Shown piece by piece: positions 6,475 through 12,998 of a DNA stretch of 34,716 nt (positions are counted from its first letter, which is position 1; each line of letters begins with the position of its first letter). Origin of the DNA: a virus. The notes under the pieces were generated by a model, which was not told where the DNA came from, searched no databases, and saw only the letters and a list, made by a program, of their open reading frames with translations. Both the position numbers and the translations under genes were made by a program. The stretch covers positions 1-34,716 of IMG/VR virus record IMGVR_UViG_3300046012_000219; one strand, 5' to 3'.

Positions 6475-6637
6475 CCGGGGTGTCCCGGACCTCGCCGAGC
6501 ACGAAGAGCCCGCACCGCTGACAGACCAGGAGTGCGAGCGCCCCGACCATGTAGCGGTGGGCGTCGGGCATTTCGCATGTGCAGGCGAGGTCGAGGATGG
6601 CCTCGCGCAGTTCGTCGGCCGCAGCCACGGACGGCAT
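6293..6637 (-). CDS. Small protein with possible zinc site, antisense to the repressor 3' end
   Basis: A 114-residue ORF starting at ATG 6637. The N-terminal 80 residues look coding: an alternating helical pattern with CTC and CQRC pairs (Cys-x-Cys, then Cys-x2-Cys about 20 residues later) that could bind zinc, and a leucine-rich helix after it. The last third is Gly/Arg/His-rich and looks like antisense of the repressor gene. No ribosome binding site is clear. Its start is only 23 bases from GTG 6661 of the plus-strand HTH gene, so the two are divergent. Family not recognised. Confidence 0.5.
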   Translation of the reverse strand: MPSVAAADELREAILDLACTCEMPDAHRYMVGALALLVCQRCGLFVLGEVRDTPVRQLRQELRDLQLLVQALRSEAGRHGGSPPGRGHGHAAGHRRGSGDRGFLRLLPPLADQE

Positions 6638-6660
6638 TGTTCCAAGCGCCGGGGTTTCGC

Positions 6661-6981
6661 GTGACGGGTTCGAACGGCCACGTTGATCTAGGACGGTTGC
6701 CGATCGAGCAGCGCGCGCCGGCGCTCAGGAAGCTCCTCGGGCTCAAGCAGACGGATTTCGCGGCTCAGGTCGGAGTCAACGTTCGGCAAGTGAAGCGTTG
6801 GGAAGCCGGGGCGGTCCCGTCGGAGGAGTCAGCGCACGAGCTTGCGCGGGTCGCGCCGAGGAAGCTGAAGGCGAGGCCGGAGTGGTTCTTCATCCCGCGC
6901 GAGCGCCGCGAGGAGCGCGTCACCGAGCTCGAGCGGCGCGTCAACGATCTCGAGCGGCGGCTGCGGAAGGCTGGCCTGTAG
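6661..6981 (+). CDS. HTH protein with C-terminal coiled coil
   Basis: A 106-residue DNA-binding protein. The helix-turn-helix is clear: LRKLLGLKQTDFAAQVGVNV followed by RQVKRWEAGAVPS, a pattern shared by XRE and MqsA-like regulators. The C-terminal end (RVTELERRVNDLERRLRK) is a short leucine-zipper-like coiled coil suggesting dimer formation. I chose GTG 6661; the frame is open back to 6532, but the upstream part is Arg/Pro-rich and lies opposite the 6293-6637 gene. Its stop is directly followed by the ATG of the zinc-ribbon gene. Confidence 0.78.
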   Translation: MTGSNGHVDLGRLPIEQRAPALRKLLGLKQTDFAAQVGVNVRQVKRWEAGAVPSEESAHELARVAPRKLKARPEWFFIPRERREERVTELERRVNDLERRLRKAGL

Positions 6982-7224
6982 ATGGGGGCGCTGGCTGATT
7001 ACACGTACGGGCCGGTCAACCCGCAGATCGGTTGCCCACATTGCGGCAAGGCAGGGTCGGTCCACACAAAGGGCGTGAAGCTGAAGAAGGGTGTCAGCGG
7101 CGGGAAGGCCACCGGCGCTGTGTTGACCGGTGGCCTATCGACGCTCGCGACCGGCTTGTCGCGGAAGGAGAAAGCGATCCAGGCTCACTGCGACAACTGC
7201 GGCGTGACCTGGCATATCGGCTAG
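6982..7224 (+). CDS. Zinc-ribbon protein
   Basis: An 80-residue protein with two cysteine pairs, CPHC (about residues 18-21) and CDNC (about 70-73), forming a zinc ribbon around a Gly/Lys-rich hydrophobic middle (KATGAVLTGGLSTLATGLS) that could be a short membrane-associated helix. Small zinc ribbons of this type occur in actinobacteria and their phages. It begins right after the TAG of the HTH gene and is co-transcribed with it. Its last 131 bases overlap, tail to tail, an ORF on the minus strand (7094-7435). Confidence 0.75.
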   Translation: MGALADYTYGPVNPQIGCPHCGKAGSVHTKGVKLKKGVSGGKATGAVLTGGLSTLATGLSRKEKAIQAHCDNCGVTWHIG

Positions 7225-7435
7225 CTGTGCGGAGTGAGGCCCCTTGCTCCGAGCCGACGACTGACCGGACGACGAACGTGTCGCCGCGGCCGGCTTCGCG
7301 GCCTGCGGTGTTCCAGAAGCCGCCGATCAGGTAGTCGCCCTGTTCGCGGCCTTCGTCGTACTCGATAACCCCTGCGGGCACATCGCCGTGCTCGGAGTGG
7401 TAGACGGCCTTGTGGCCTGGCTTGACTGCTGCCAT
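7094..7435 (-). CDS. Small protein ending the lysis region, antisense tail
   Basis: A 113-residue ORF with a strong start: AAGGAGG 5 bases before ATG 7435. The first 65 residues look like a small beta-rich domain (KAVYHSEHGDVPAGVIEYDE, then YLIGGFWNTAG and DTFVVRSVVG). After that the composition turns Arg/Ser-rich and runs opposite the zinc-ribbon gene to a stop at 7094. The natural protein probably ended near 7220-7240, so the present tail may result from a junction or loss of a stop. Function unknown; last gene of the minus-strand late operon. Confidence 0.6.
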   Translation of the reverse strand: MAAVKPGHKAVYHSEHGDVPAGVIEYDEGREQGDYLIGGFWNTAGREAGRGDTFVVRSVVGSEQGASLRTASRYARSRRSCRSEPGSLSPSATSRSRASIGHRSTQRRWPSRR

Positions 7436-7445
7436 GTGAGCCTCC

Positions 7446-7673
7446 TTAGTCGGTGGTGAAGAGTCCTTGGGTTGCGGCGGCCTTGGCGCGGCTGCCGCGC
7501 AGGAACGCGTCGGCGAGCTTCCACGCGACCGCGACCAATGTGCCGCCGGCGGAGATGAGGACCTGGGCCTGGTCGTTGTCGACCCAGCCGAACGCGACGA
7601 TCTGGGTGACGATGAACGTGATCACGGCGGCGATCTGCGCCTGCGTCACGACTGGGGTTTTGCCTCCGAACAT
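7446..7673 (-). CDS. Holin-like protein (r1t type)
   Basis: A 75-residue protein with two hydrophobic segments (about residues 14-30, IAAVITFIVTQIVAFGW, and 40-55, ISAGGTLVAVAWKLADAF) separated by a polar turn (VDNDQAQ), and a basic C-terminal tail. This is the layout of the r1t-like phage holin family, which makes membrane holes that release or trigger the endolysin. AAGGAGG lies 5 bases before ATG 7673. It lies in the lysis cassette about 900 bases downstream of the endolysin gene. Confidence 0.78.
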   Translation of the reverse strand: MFGGKTPVVTQAQIAAVITFIVTQIVAFGWVDNDQAQVLISAGGTLVAVAWKLADAFLRGSRAKAAATQGLFTTD

Positions 7674-7690
7674 TGTGTCCTCCTTCAGGA

Positions 7691-8146
7691 CTAGGGGATA
7701 TTTCGCGCGCGGAGTTCGGCGGCGATCACCGATGTGCGTCCGCGTGCGAGGTCGAGCATCTGGCCGCGCTGGGTGTAGTCACGCCACGATCTGTGCGCCG
7801 TCAGTCCGGCGATCACGACGAGGGCGGCGGTGACGGTGAGACCTGTCCATGTCGTGCGGCCGCCCAGCGGGTTCGCTTGCAGCACCCCGACGATCCCGGT
7901 GAGGCAGATGAGCAGGCAGATCACGAGGCGCGTCCATTGCGAGTCGCGTCGGCCCTTGGCGGCGAGCCGGATCATCTTCCAGTGGCCCTGATGCATCGCC
8001 GGGTCTTTGCGAAGTTCGTCGACGAGCGCTTGGTCGCGGAACGAATCGCGGAGGTTCGCGGTCGTGACGGCGGCGCCGATGCCGCCGGAGGCGAGCCAGA
8101 GCGCCTCGAGGAGGGTCGCGTGCCACCAGTACGGGATGTCGATCAG
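7691..8146 (-). CDS. Three-span membrane protein with probable CTG start
   Basis: The obvious ATG (7996) gives a 101-residue protein with two membrane spans, but the frame is clearly coding further upstream: IDIPYWWHATLLEALWLASG and GAAVTTANLRDSFRDQALVD form an extra membrane span and helix. Just before that is a stop, and the only start-like codon is CTG at 8146, overlapping the previous stop as CTGA, like the GTGA and ATGA overlaps of its neighbours. From CTG the protein is 151 residues with three hydrophobic segments (about 6-27, 70-90, 98-118). Similar small membrane proteins occur beside actinophage lysins, so a holin or lysis role is possible. The CTG start is an inference. Confidence 0.65.
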   Translation of the reverse strand: MIDIPYWWHATLLEALWLASGGIGAAVTTANLRDSFRDQALVDELRKDPAMHQGHWKMIRLAAKGRRDSQWTRLVICLLICLTGIVGVLQANPLGGRTTWTGLTVTAALVVIAGLTAHRSWRDYTQRGQMLDLARGRTSVIAAELRARNIP

Positions 8147-8301
8147 AGCGAGGATTTCGCGTCCTCTTCATCGAGGACGGGGGGCCGATAAATCTCGACC
8201 TCTGCTTCGAGGACGGCGAGCCGTGCTGCCATCTCGACGATGCGGAGTGCGCTCGCGTCCAACGCGGCCATCACTTCTTCGTGCTCGTTCTCGGCCGTCA
8301 C
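8143..8301 (-). CDS. Small helical protein of the lysis cassette
   Basis: A 52-residue acidic protein starting at GTG 8301, overlapping the upstream stop by GTGA. Nearly all of it can form one amphipathic helix (ALRIVEMAARLAVLEAEVEI) followed by a short polar tail. No family recognised. The tight coupling to the membrane-protein genes on both sides supports it as real. Confidence 0.62.
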   Translation of the reverse strand: MTAENEHEEVMAALDASALRIVEMAARLAVLEAEVEIYRPPVLDEEDAKSSL

Positions 8302-8564
8302 ACGACGGTCTTTCTCTCGAGCGCTTCCAGGGCGCGTTGGGCGATTTCGGCCTGCTTGTAGACCTGCTCCAACGCCCGGTCGCGTTCTTCGCGCAGCCGG
8401 CCACACTCCGCCTCCGCTGCCACCCGCTGCTGGTTGTACGTCGAACCAGAGACGATCCAGCCCTTCCAGAAACCGATGACGACCGCGGCCAAGATCCCGG
8501 TCGGGCCAGCCGATGTAAGCCATGTCCATTCCGGCGAGGACACCTCTGCCAAGAGCCAGCGCAC
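8298..8564 (-). CDS. Small membrane protein with coiled coil next to the endolysin
   Basis: An 88-residue protein starting at GTG 8564, right after the endolysin TGA. It has one hydrophobic segment (TGILAAVVIGFWKGWIV, about residues 22-38) followed by a charged coiled-coil helix (residues 45-85). This layout is common for minor lysis proteins in actinophages and might work as a holin partner or a spanin-like factor, but the sequence alone cannot decide. Confidence 0.7.
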   Translation of the reverse strand: MRWLLAEVSSPEWTWLTSAGPTGILAAVVIGFWKGWIVSGSTYNQQRVAAEAECGRLREERDRALEQVYKQAEIAQRALEALERKTVV

Positions 8565-9332
8565 TCATCCGACCCTTACGAAGTGCGAGACCATCGACTT
8601 CGACCGTTTCTGCCGCATTACAGCGCCGCCGTTCGAGATGTCGGATGGGCCAGTGTTTCCGCCGACGTCGTCGAAGCTGCCGGCGGCTTGGTCGATCCAA
8701 CGTTCGAAGAACGACGTGTGCGCGAACGGGTCGCCGTGAAGGTTGAAGATGCAGAGGTCACCGGGCATCGGCGACCACACCTCGCGACACTTATTGACGC
8801 CCGCGCGCGCCCATCCGTAGATCTCTTCGCATGACGCAGTGCGGAACTTCGACCAGCCCGTATGAGCGAAGCAGTAGGACTCGAAGATCGCGCACCAGAA
8901 GACGCCGTTCCAGCCAAACCATTCGCCGTATTTCGTTCGGTTCGACCCGTACGGAGACTCGTGGTTGCCGATCTCGTTGACCGCGAACGCGAGCGCTTTC
9001 ATGCCGGGCGTCTTTGTCGCTGCCGCGATCCGTTGCGCACGCCGCGCGCGGTACGCATCGGGCAGAGGCCGCCAGTCTTTCGGCCGCAGGTACTCGTACA
9101 GCGTCTGCCCGAACACGCGGTCGCACGCGGAGGTCGGATAGCCAACCCAGTATTTCGCGCTCTTCGTCGCTGCCGCGGTCGCAGGACCGTAGTCGCCGTC
9201 GACCTTGCCGTCCTTGTAAGGCGCGAGACCGTCGAAGCGGCTGTGGCCTGCGAGAAGGTATTGAGCATCCCTGACGCGTGGGCCGCGCATGTGCGGCGTC
9301 GTGAGAAGAAGCGGAGTATCGAACTCCTTCAC
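8565..9332 (-). CDS. Endolysin with CHAP/amidase-type cysteine peptidase domain
   Basis: A 255-residue cell-wall hydrolase. Residues 1-85 resemble a peptidoglycan-binding domain (RDAQYLLAGH, then KVDGDYGPATAAATKSAKYW). Residues 110-255 are a CHAP/NlpC-like catalytic domain: FWCAIFESYC with Cys147 as the likely nucleophile, FAHTSFFE with His205 as the base, and a later GGNTG segment near residue 225 where the family usually has EGNT. It releases phage by cutting the wall peptide or amide bond. Start GTG 9332 is supported by GGAGG 5 bases upstream. The domain order (binding first, catalytic last) is reversed from many lysins. Confidence 0.88.
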   Translation of the reverse strand: MKEFDTPLLLTTPHMRGPRVRDAQYLLAGHSRFDGLAPYKDGKVDGDYGPATAAATKSAKYWVGYPTSACDRVFGQTLYEYLRPKDWRPLPDAYRARRAQRIAAATKTPGMKALAFAVNEIGNHESPYGSNRTKYGEWFGWNGVFWCAIFESYCFAHTGWSKFRTASCEEIYGWARAGVNKCREVWSPMPGDLCIFNLHGDPFAHTSFFERWIDQAAGSFDDVGGNTGPSDISNGGAVMRQKRSKSMVSHFVRVG

Positions 9333-9396
9333 GGTCGCCTCCGGCGAGTGCTCGCGCGTTCGGGCTTGGGGACATACACGATGCCACTCTACGTCC

Positions 9397-9429
9397 CCTA
9401 GCGGCGGTTGCCTAGCGGCGGTTGCCTAG
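9397..9429. repeat. 14-bp direct tandem repeat
   Basis: The unit cctagcggcggttg occurs at 9397-9410 and 9411-9424, followed by a partial third copy (cctag). It lies at the 3' end of the 9426-9674 gene and in the 93-base gap before the endolysin. No promoter or terminator was recognised in that gap. Confidence 0.85.
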
Positions 9430-9674
9430 TTTCGGTCGTGCTGACGGCGGGCTGGGAGCGGCACCAGGAATAGGGATCGGAGACAGTCAGCGATGAACGG
9501 ATCGGTGGCGTCGACGAGTGCCTCTGCGCCGCAAGGGAGCGGCTGGTCGCCGGTGGGGCTGGCTAGGTTGACGGTTGCGCGCACCAGGACGTATGAGGGT
9601 GCGTGGGGGAGCGCCGCCGTGTCCCCGTCCTGGGCGTCGTCCCCCACGCGTGTGTTGCGCTCGTCGTCGCGCAT
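9426..9674 (-). CDS. Small protein after the adhesin gene
   Basis: An 82-residue protein starting at ATG 9674, 2 bases after the stop of the 577-residue protein. The middle (YVLVRATVNLASPTG, then PCGAEALVDATDPFIADCLR) resembles the small phage proteins of the type 'protein must be at least x' that carry a short beta-rich domain near tail genes; the match is weak. It precedes the tandem repeat and the lysin. Confidence 0.6.
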   Translation of the reverse strand: MRDDERNTRVGDDAQDGDTAALPHAPSYVLVRATVNLASPTGDQPLPCGAEALVDATDPFIADCLRSLFLVPLPARRQHDRN

Positions 9675-9676
9675 CT

Positions 9677-11410
9677 TTAGCCGGCTGCCTGGTGGACGGG
9701 GCCGCCGTCGAACAGGCCTCGGGCGGCGGCTTGCTCGAGCGTGATCCTGACGGTGGCTGTGCCGCCGTTGCCGTCGTAGGTGAATGTGTCTGTGCCTATG
9801 TACGGGCAGTCCGGGATGTAGGCGAACGACCCGTCGGCGTTGAGGGTGACGGCCCCGTGGGCCGGCCCGGTATTCAGGCTTGCTGTTGTGGGGTCGATGT
9901 CGTTTCCGAGCACGCCTGGTGCTGCTTCGGTGAGCGTGTGGCAGGCGTTCACGGTGTAAGCGTCATCGATGGGGTGGGCGGTGGTTGCTTCGCCCGTGCA
10001 GGCGTCGAAGTCGGCACCTGAGCCGACGCCGTTGAAGAACGCGGCCGAGAGATCCGCCGGGCCGATGCGTGCGTTTTGCGACCAGTGGAAGTCGTCGACG
10101 TAGTAGATGAGGTCTGGCCCGTGAGAGTCGTCACCGATCCAAATGTGGCTTGGCGGCGTACCTGTTCCTGTCCCGGAGTCGAGGACGCCGGAGTCAGTGC
10201 CGTTGATCCAGTATCGAGCCGCGTCGTTGCCGGTCCCGTCGTCCGCGACGTATGCGATCTCGACGGCGATCCAAGATCCGTCTCCGAAAGGGGTTGAGTC
10301 GAGCAGTGTCCCAGCGTCTAACTCGATTACACCGGTCGTCGGTGACGTGGCGTGCAGATGAAACGACGGATAGTTGAACAGCCCGATGCCTAGCCCTACG
10401 AGCCGAATGTCGAACGGGGAGCCGCCCGCCCAGAATGGCGACCACGATGGAACGTAGAGCGCGAAGGACGTGTAGACCCATGTGGTTGGGCCTGGTGCCG
10501 CTCCGGGCTGCGGCAGCTCGATCCATGACTCGTCGCTGGAGAGGTCTAGCTTTAGAGATGACGGCCCTTGTGAAGCTCCATCGCTGGAGATGCGTGCTCC
10601 GAGCGGAGTCGAGCAGGAGATGGCGTCCGCGACCGGAGCCTCGTCAAACAGTTCGTCAAGGTCGGGTTGGATCGGCGGCGTGAACCACGGGTTCGGCTTG
10701 ACGCTGCCCTGCCACGCGAGCGCATCGTTCTGCGTGAGGCCCGTGCCGACAGCGGCGAGGAACGCGCCGGTGCTGTCGATCGTCGCGACGCTGTTGCCGG
10801 TCGCGCTGCCGAAGTTATTGAGCACGACCCACATGACGCCGCCGTCGTCGAACGATGCCGCCGAGATCGCGTCACCGGAGAACGGGAAGTCGTCGCCGTT
10901 CTGGATCGTCCCGATCTCGGTGCCCGCGCCGGTCGCGAGGTCGATTGAGTAGAACGGCTCCCCGTTTTCGGAGCCGAAGCCGAAGATGTAGCCGACGTCG
11001 GCGGCGTCGATCTCGAACGCAATGCCGGCTCCTCCAGCGTGGGTGGTCCCGATGTGTGTCGGGACGCCGGTCACCTTGTCGATCGTGTAGAGATGCGCGT
11101 CGTTGCCGGCGCCGTACAGCGTCCCGTCGCTCTTGAATGCGATGTCGGCCATCGTGCGGCTGCCCGCGAGCCCGTACACCCCGACGAGCGTCCCGGTGCC
11201 TGTCGCGGGGTCGACGATGATCAGAGACTTCGGGTTGGTGGGCGACTGGGAGCTCGTCGACCCGTAGAGGATGCCGCTTCCCGGGTCGAACGCGAGCCCG
11301 GTGACCGCGAACCCGATCGGGCCAACCGATGTCCACACGCCCGTGGCCGGGTCGATCGTGTAAAGATCCGAGTTGGAGGAGCCGCCGGTCGCGCCGTACA
11401 ACGTCGCCAT
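9677..11410 (-). CDS. Large modular tail/adhesin protein: beta-propeller, LamG-like and Ig-like
   Basis: A 577-residue protein with at least three modules. Residues 1-235 contain about five repeats of the form LYxID-x-tG (for example LYTIDPATGVWTSVG, LIIVDPATGTGTLVG, LYTIDKVTGVPTHIG, FYSIDLATGAGTEIG), a beta-propeller-like pattern. About residues 270-440 resemble a concanavalin/LamG jelly roll (SSLKLDLSSDESWIELPQ and later ESWIELPQ/GSWIAVEIAYV). About residues 480-560 form a cadherin/Ig-like domain of the kind that ends in GTDTFTYDGNGGTATVRITL. It is probably a tail-tip or fibre protein that binds the host surface. Start ATG 11410 overlaps the previous stop (TAATG). Confidence 0.7.
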   Translation of the reverse strand: MATLYGATGGSSNSDLYTIDPATGVWTSVGPIGFAVTGLAFDPGSGILYGSTSSQSPTNPKSLIIVDPATGTGTLVGVYGLAGSRTMADIAFKSDGTLYGAGNDAHLYTIDKVTGVPTHIGTTHAGGAGIAFEIDAADVGYIFGFGSENGEPFYSIDLATGAGTEIGTIQNGDDFPFSGDAISAASFDDGGVMWVVLNNFGSATGNSVATIDSTGAFLAAVGTGLTQNDALAWQGSVKPNPWFTPPIQPDLDELFDEAPVADAISCSTPLGARISSDGASQGPSSLKLDLSSDESWIELPQPGAAPGPTTWVYTSFALYVPSWSPFWAGGSPFDIRLVGLGIGLFNYPSFHLHATSPTTGVIELDAGTLLDSTPFGDGSWIAVEIAYVADDGTGNDAARYWINGTDSGVLDSGTGTGTPPSHIWIGDDSHGPDLIYYVDDFHWSQNARIGPADLSAAFFNGVGSGADFDACTGEATTAHPIDDAYTVNACHTLTEAAPGVLGNDIDPTTASLNTGPAHGAVTLNADGSFAYIPDCPYIGTDTFTYDGNGGTATVRITLEQAAARGLFDGGPVHQAAG

Positions 11411-11724
11411 TACTGGACGCCTCGGTGGGGTCTCAATGGATCGAAGATCGGATGCGGCAAGGCCACGGTGATCGTGACGGTCGCCGTGTCGGTATCGCTT
11501 CCCGACTGCAGCTGGTAGACGAACGTGTCGCTACCGGTGAATCCCGCGACCGGGGTGTAGATGAACGAGCCGTCGATGAACATCTGCAGAGTGCCGTGAG
11601 ATGGGCCACTGTCTACGGACGTGAACGGCTGGTCCGTGTAGACGTCATTCTCCAGAACGCCGGGCGGAGCGACCGTGAGAGGCCCGGTCGCGTCGTAGGA
11701 GTCTGGGTTCGCGGTAGCGGTCAT
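11410..11724 (-). CDS. Single cadherin/Ig-like domain protein
   Basis: A 104-residue protein that is essentially one cadherin/Ig-like (Big_9/VCBS-type) domain: PDSYDATGPLTVAPPGVLEN, then GPSHGTLQMFIDGSFIYTPV and GSDTFVYQLQSGSDTDTATV. It is clearly related to the C-terminal domain of the 577-residue protein that follows (GPAHGAVTLNADGSFAYIPD, TDTFTYDGNGGTATVRI), pointing to domain duplication. ATG 11724 overlaps the previous stop by ATGA. Likely a structural part of the tail tip or a decoration protein. Confidence 0.75.
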   Translation of the reverse strand: MTATANPDSYDATGPLTVAPPGVLENDVYTDQPFTSVDSGPSHGTLQMFIDGSFIYTPVAGFTGSDTFVYQLQSGSDTDTATVTITVALPHPIFDPLRPHRGVQ

Positions 11725-12596
11725 CGGCTCGCTTTATGCCTCGTGCGGAAGATCGGATACGCGACTCGTTCAGCGCACGGCGGCAACAGCTGATGGGCCG
11801 ACTCGATCGGATAGCTGACCGCCGAATACGCTTGCTCCAACGTAAGGTCGGTCAGAGTGGCGGCGAACGCTGAGCCGTCCGGGACACCGACGCTGAGACA
11901 AAGCTCGATTGCGGGGTCGGTCGCGAGATGCTGTTTCGGGACGTCCGACCCCCAGGGTCCAGTCAGTCCTAGATATGCGCCGAGACGGTCCTTCGGGCCG
12001 AGAGTGTCAGCGACGTCGTGATGGGCGCCGACCCACGCATCCCAATAGTCGAGGCTGTTCCAGAAGATCGAGCCGCTGCTTGAACACGGCGGCCCAGAGG
12101 GGGCGAAAGCTCCTACTCCGACGCCGGTCCCCATGTAGAACTCGCGGTATCCAGGGCGGTCGTTGTAGGTGGCGGCGAGCCAAAACTCGTGAGGAAGCTT
12201 CCAGTTCAGCCGTGCCGCCAAGCTGACGGTGATCGGCCCGGCTGTCCCGTCGAATTCATTGATCGTGGCGAGCTGGTAGCCGTCCACCATCACGGCCCAC
12301 GACTCGGCGCCTCGCCCCGACCATTTCGCCTCGATCTCGAAAGGGAGAGCGATACCCATCTCGAGGTATTCGAGGCAGCACCCGTCGTAGCTGTGCCCGC
12401 CACCCGGGATGTCGGGGAGCGCTTCCGGGTCCCTGTCCATCACCGGCATCGTGTCGAGCGTGAGCTCGGCGACACCGAGACATCCGTGCGGGTAGGCGAT
12501 CGTCATGACCGGTTCGCGAGCGACGGTCACGGGCGGGAGCGGCGGGACCTCTCCGTCGGGTGCGTTCTTGATCGTGAACGGCGGGGTGACCGACAC
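11721..12596 (-). CDS. Structural protein, tail region (unknown fold)
   Basis: A 291-residue protein starting at GTG 12596 just after the previous TAG. Beta-rich, with several Cys residues (CCLEYLEMGIALPFEIEAKW, PPCSSSGSIFWNSLDYWDAW). The middle (WAVMVDGYQLATINEFDGTAG) resembles a jelly-roll segment. No family recognised. Its location between tail-tip proteins and the Ig-like ORF suggests a minor tail or fibre component. Confidence 0.7.
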   Translation of the reverse strand: MSVTPPFTIKNAPDGEVPPLPPVTVAREPVMTIAYPHGCLGVAELTLDTMPVMDRDPEALPDIPGGGHSYDGCCLEYLEMGIALPFEIEAKWSGRGAESWAVMVDGYQLATINEFDGTAGPITVSLAARLNWKLPHEFWLAATYNDRPGYREFYMGTGVGVGAFAPSGPPCSSSGSIFWNSLDYWDAWVGAHHDVADTLGPKDRLGAYLGLTGPWGSDVPKQHLATDPAIELCLSVGVPDGSAFAATLTDLTLEQAYSAVSYPIESAHQLLPPCAERVAYPIFRTRHKASR

Positions 12597-12998
12597 CTAG
12601 ATCACGGTGCCGAACACGACGTCGCCGTTCGGCTCGATGTAGCAAGTCGACACATGCGCGACATCGCTCGTTCCGATCGGGTGCGGCCCGTGCCGCCCTG
12701 CCGGCCGGTACCCCGCCGGCAGGTTGAACACGACACTGCCGTCCGGCCCGCCGAGGAACCCGCCGCGAATGTGCACCCAGCCGTTGATCCGGGTGAAACT
12801 GACGGGCAGATCCACGCCCAGGCTGTTCGTCCAGCCGTTCTCAAACGGCGGCGAATCAGGCGAGATCAGATCATCGACGCCGTCGACGCCGACAGTGCCA
12901 ACATAGATCCACGGAGACCCCGAGGCCTCCAGAGAGCGGAGCCGACCAACATGGTTGCGAAGAACACCAGGGTATGTGAGCTGTTCAACGCTGCTCAC
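12597..12998 (-). CDS. Minor tail protein (beta-sandwich-like)
   Basis: A 133-residue protein starting at GTG 12998, overlapping the hub-like gene stop by GTGA. The C-terminal half (FTRINGWVHIRGGFLGG, VVFNLPAGYRPAGRH, CYIEPNGDVVFGTVI) resembles the pattern of phage tail/collar proteins that end in a small beta-sandwich (GxVxxRG..., LPxGYRP). Probably part of the tail tip. Confidence 0.72.
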   Translation of the reverse strand: MSSVEQLTYPGVLRNHVGRLRSLEASGSPWIYVGTVGVDGVDDLISPDSPPFENGWTNSLGVDLPVSFTRINGWVHIRGGFLGGPDGSVVFNLPAGYRPAGRHGPHPIGTSDVAHVSTCYIEPNGDVVFGTVI

